A DNA stretch of 6,160 nucleotides, taken from assembly GCA_913009765.1 (NCBI GenBank), contig CAJVYT010000272.1, forward strand, positions 1-6,160, given 5' to 3'. Every line of letters begins with the position of its first letter. The first letter of the stretch is position 1. Made by a program: the position numbers and the translations under genes. This DNA is from an uncultured candidate division Zixibacteria bacterium. GTDB lineage: Bacteria; Zixibacteria; MSB-5A5; GN15; FEB-12. Shown here in pieces: positions 6,147 to 6,160 of this stretch. The notes under the pieces were generated by a model. That model was given only the letters and a program-made list of their open reading frames with translations, was not told the origin of the DNA and did not search any database.

Positions 6147-6160
6147 AAAAAAAAAAAAAA
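6147..6160. other. Poly-A beyond the adapter end
   Basis: A 14-nt A run directly follows the last base of the P7 adapter. This is typical of bases called after the end of a library molecule. It is not a poly-A tail or a genomic tract. Confidence 0.95.

Overview
This is a short, AT-rich bacterial contig of about 5.9 kb of genomic DNA (149-6080). It is capped at both ends by untrimmed Illumina sequencing adapter, with homopolymer junk outside the adapters. The two 66-bp adapter copies are inverted relative to each other and carry the same index. Everything before 149 and after 6080 is technical sequence, and reading frames that run into it are chimeric.

The genomic part is one compact plus-strand operon for histidine uptake and breakdown. 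The order is: C-terminal end of histidine ammonia-lyase (hutH, 150-335), formimidoylglutamase (hutG, 346-1326), a broken branched-chain-amino-acid-type ABC substrate-binding protein (1337-1766), long-form urocanate hydratase (hutU, 1819-3828), imidazolonepropionase (hutI, 3825-5084), a LivH-type ABC permease (5062-5934) and the first 50 codons of a LivM-type permease (5931-6080, cut by the adapter). Junctions are 10 nt or less, or overlapping (ATGA overlaps at hutU/hutI and livH/livM; a 23-nt overlap at hutI/livH). The only real gap, 52 nt between the binding-protein remnant and hutU, holds a GC-rich hairpin.

Together the enzymes cover histidine to urocanate to imidazolonepropionate to N-formimidoyl-glutamate to glutamate plus formamide, the HutG route that does not pass the formimino group to folate. 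The interleaved Liv-type transporter genes suggest that uptake of histidine, or of a pathway intermediate, is co-expressed with its breakdown. That link rests on gene position only.

The main anomaly is the binding-protein gene. Its signal peptide and N-terminal lobe start are joined directly, and out of frame, to the family's C-terminal part, with roughly 230 residues missing. This is either a true deletion pseudogene or an assembly collapse; the untrimmed adapters make the second a serious possibility. Smaller points are a Cys in place of a usual metal-binding Asp in HutG and a non-Cys residue at the reactive-Cys position described for short urocanases in HutU.

The organism cannot be named. 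Heavy use of ATA (Ile) and AGA (Arg), low GC, and a binding protein with a signal peptide but no lipobox point to an AT-rich diderm (Gram-negative-type) amino-acid-using bacterium. I see no novel system, mobile element, RNA gene or CRISPR.
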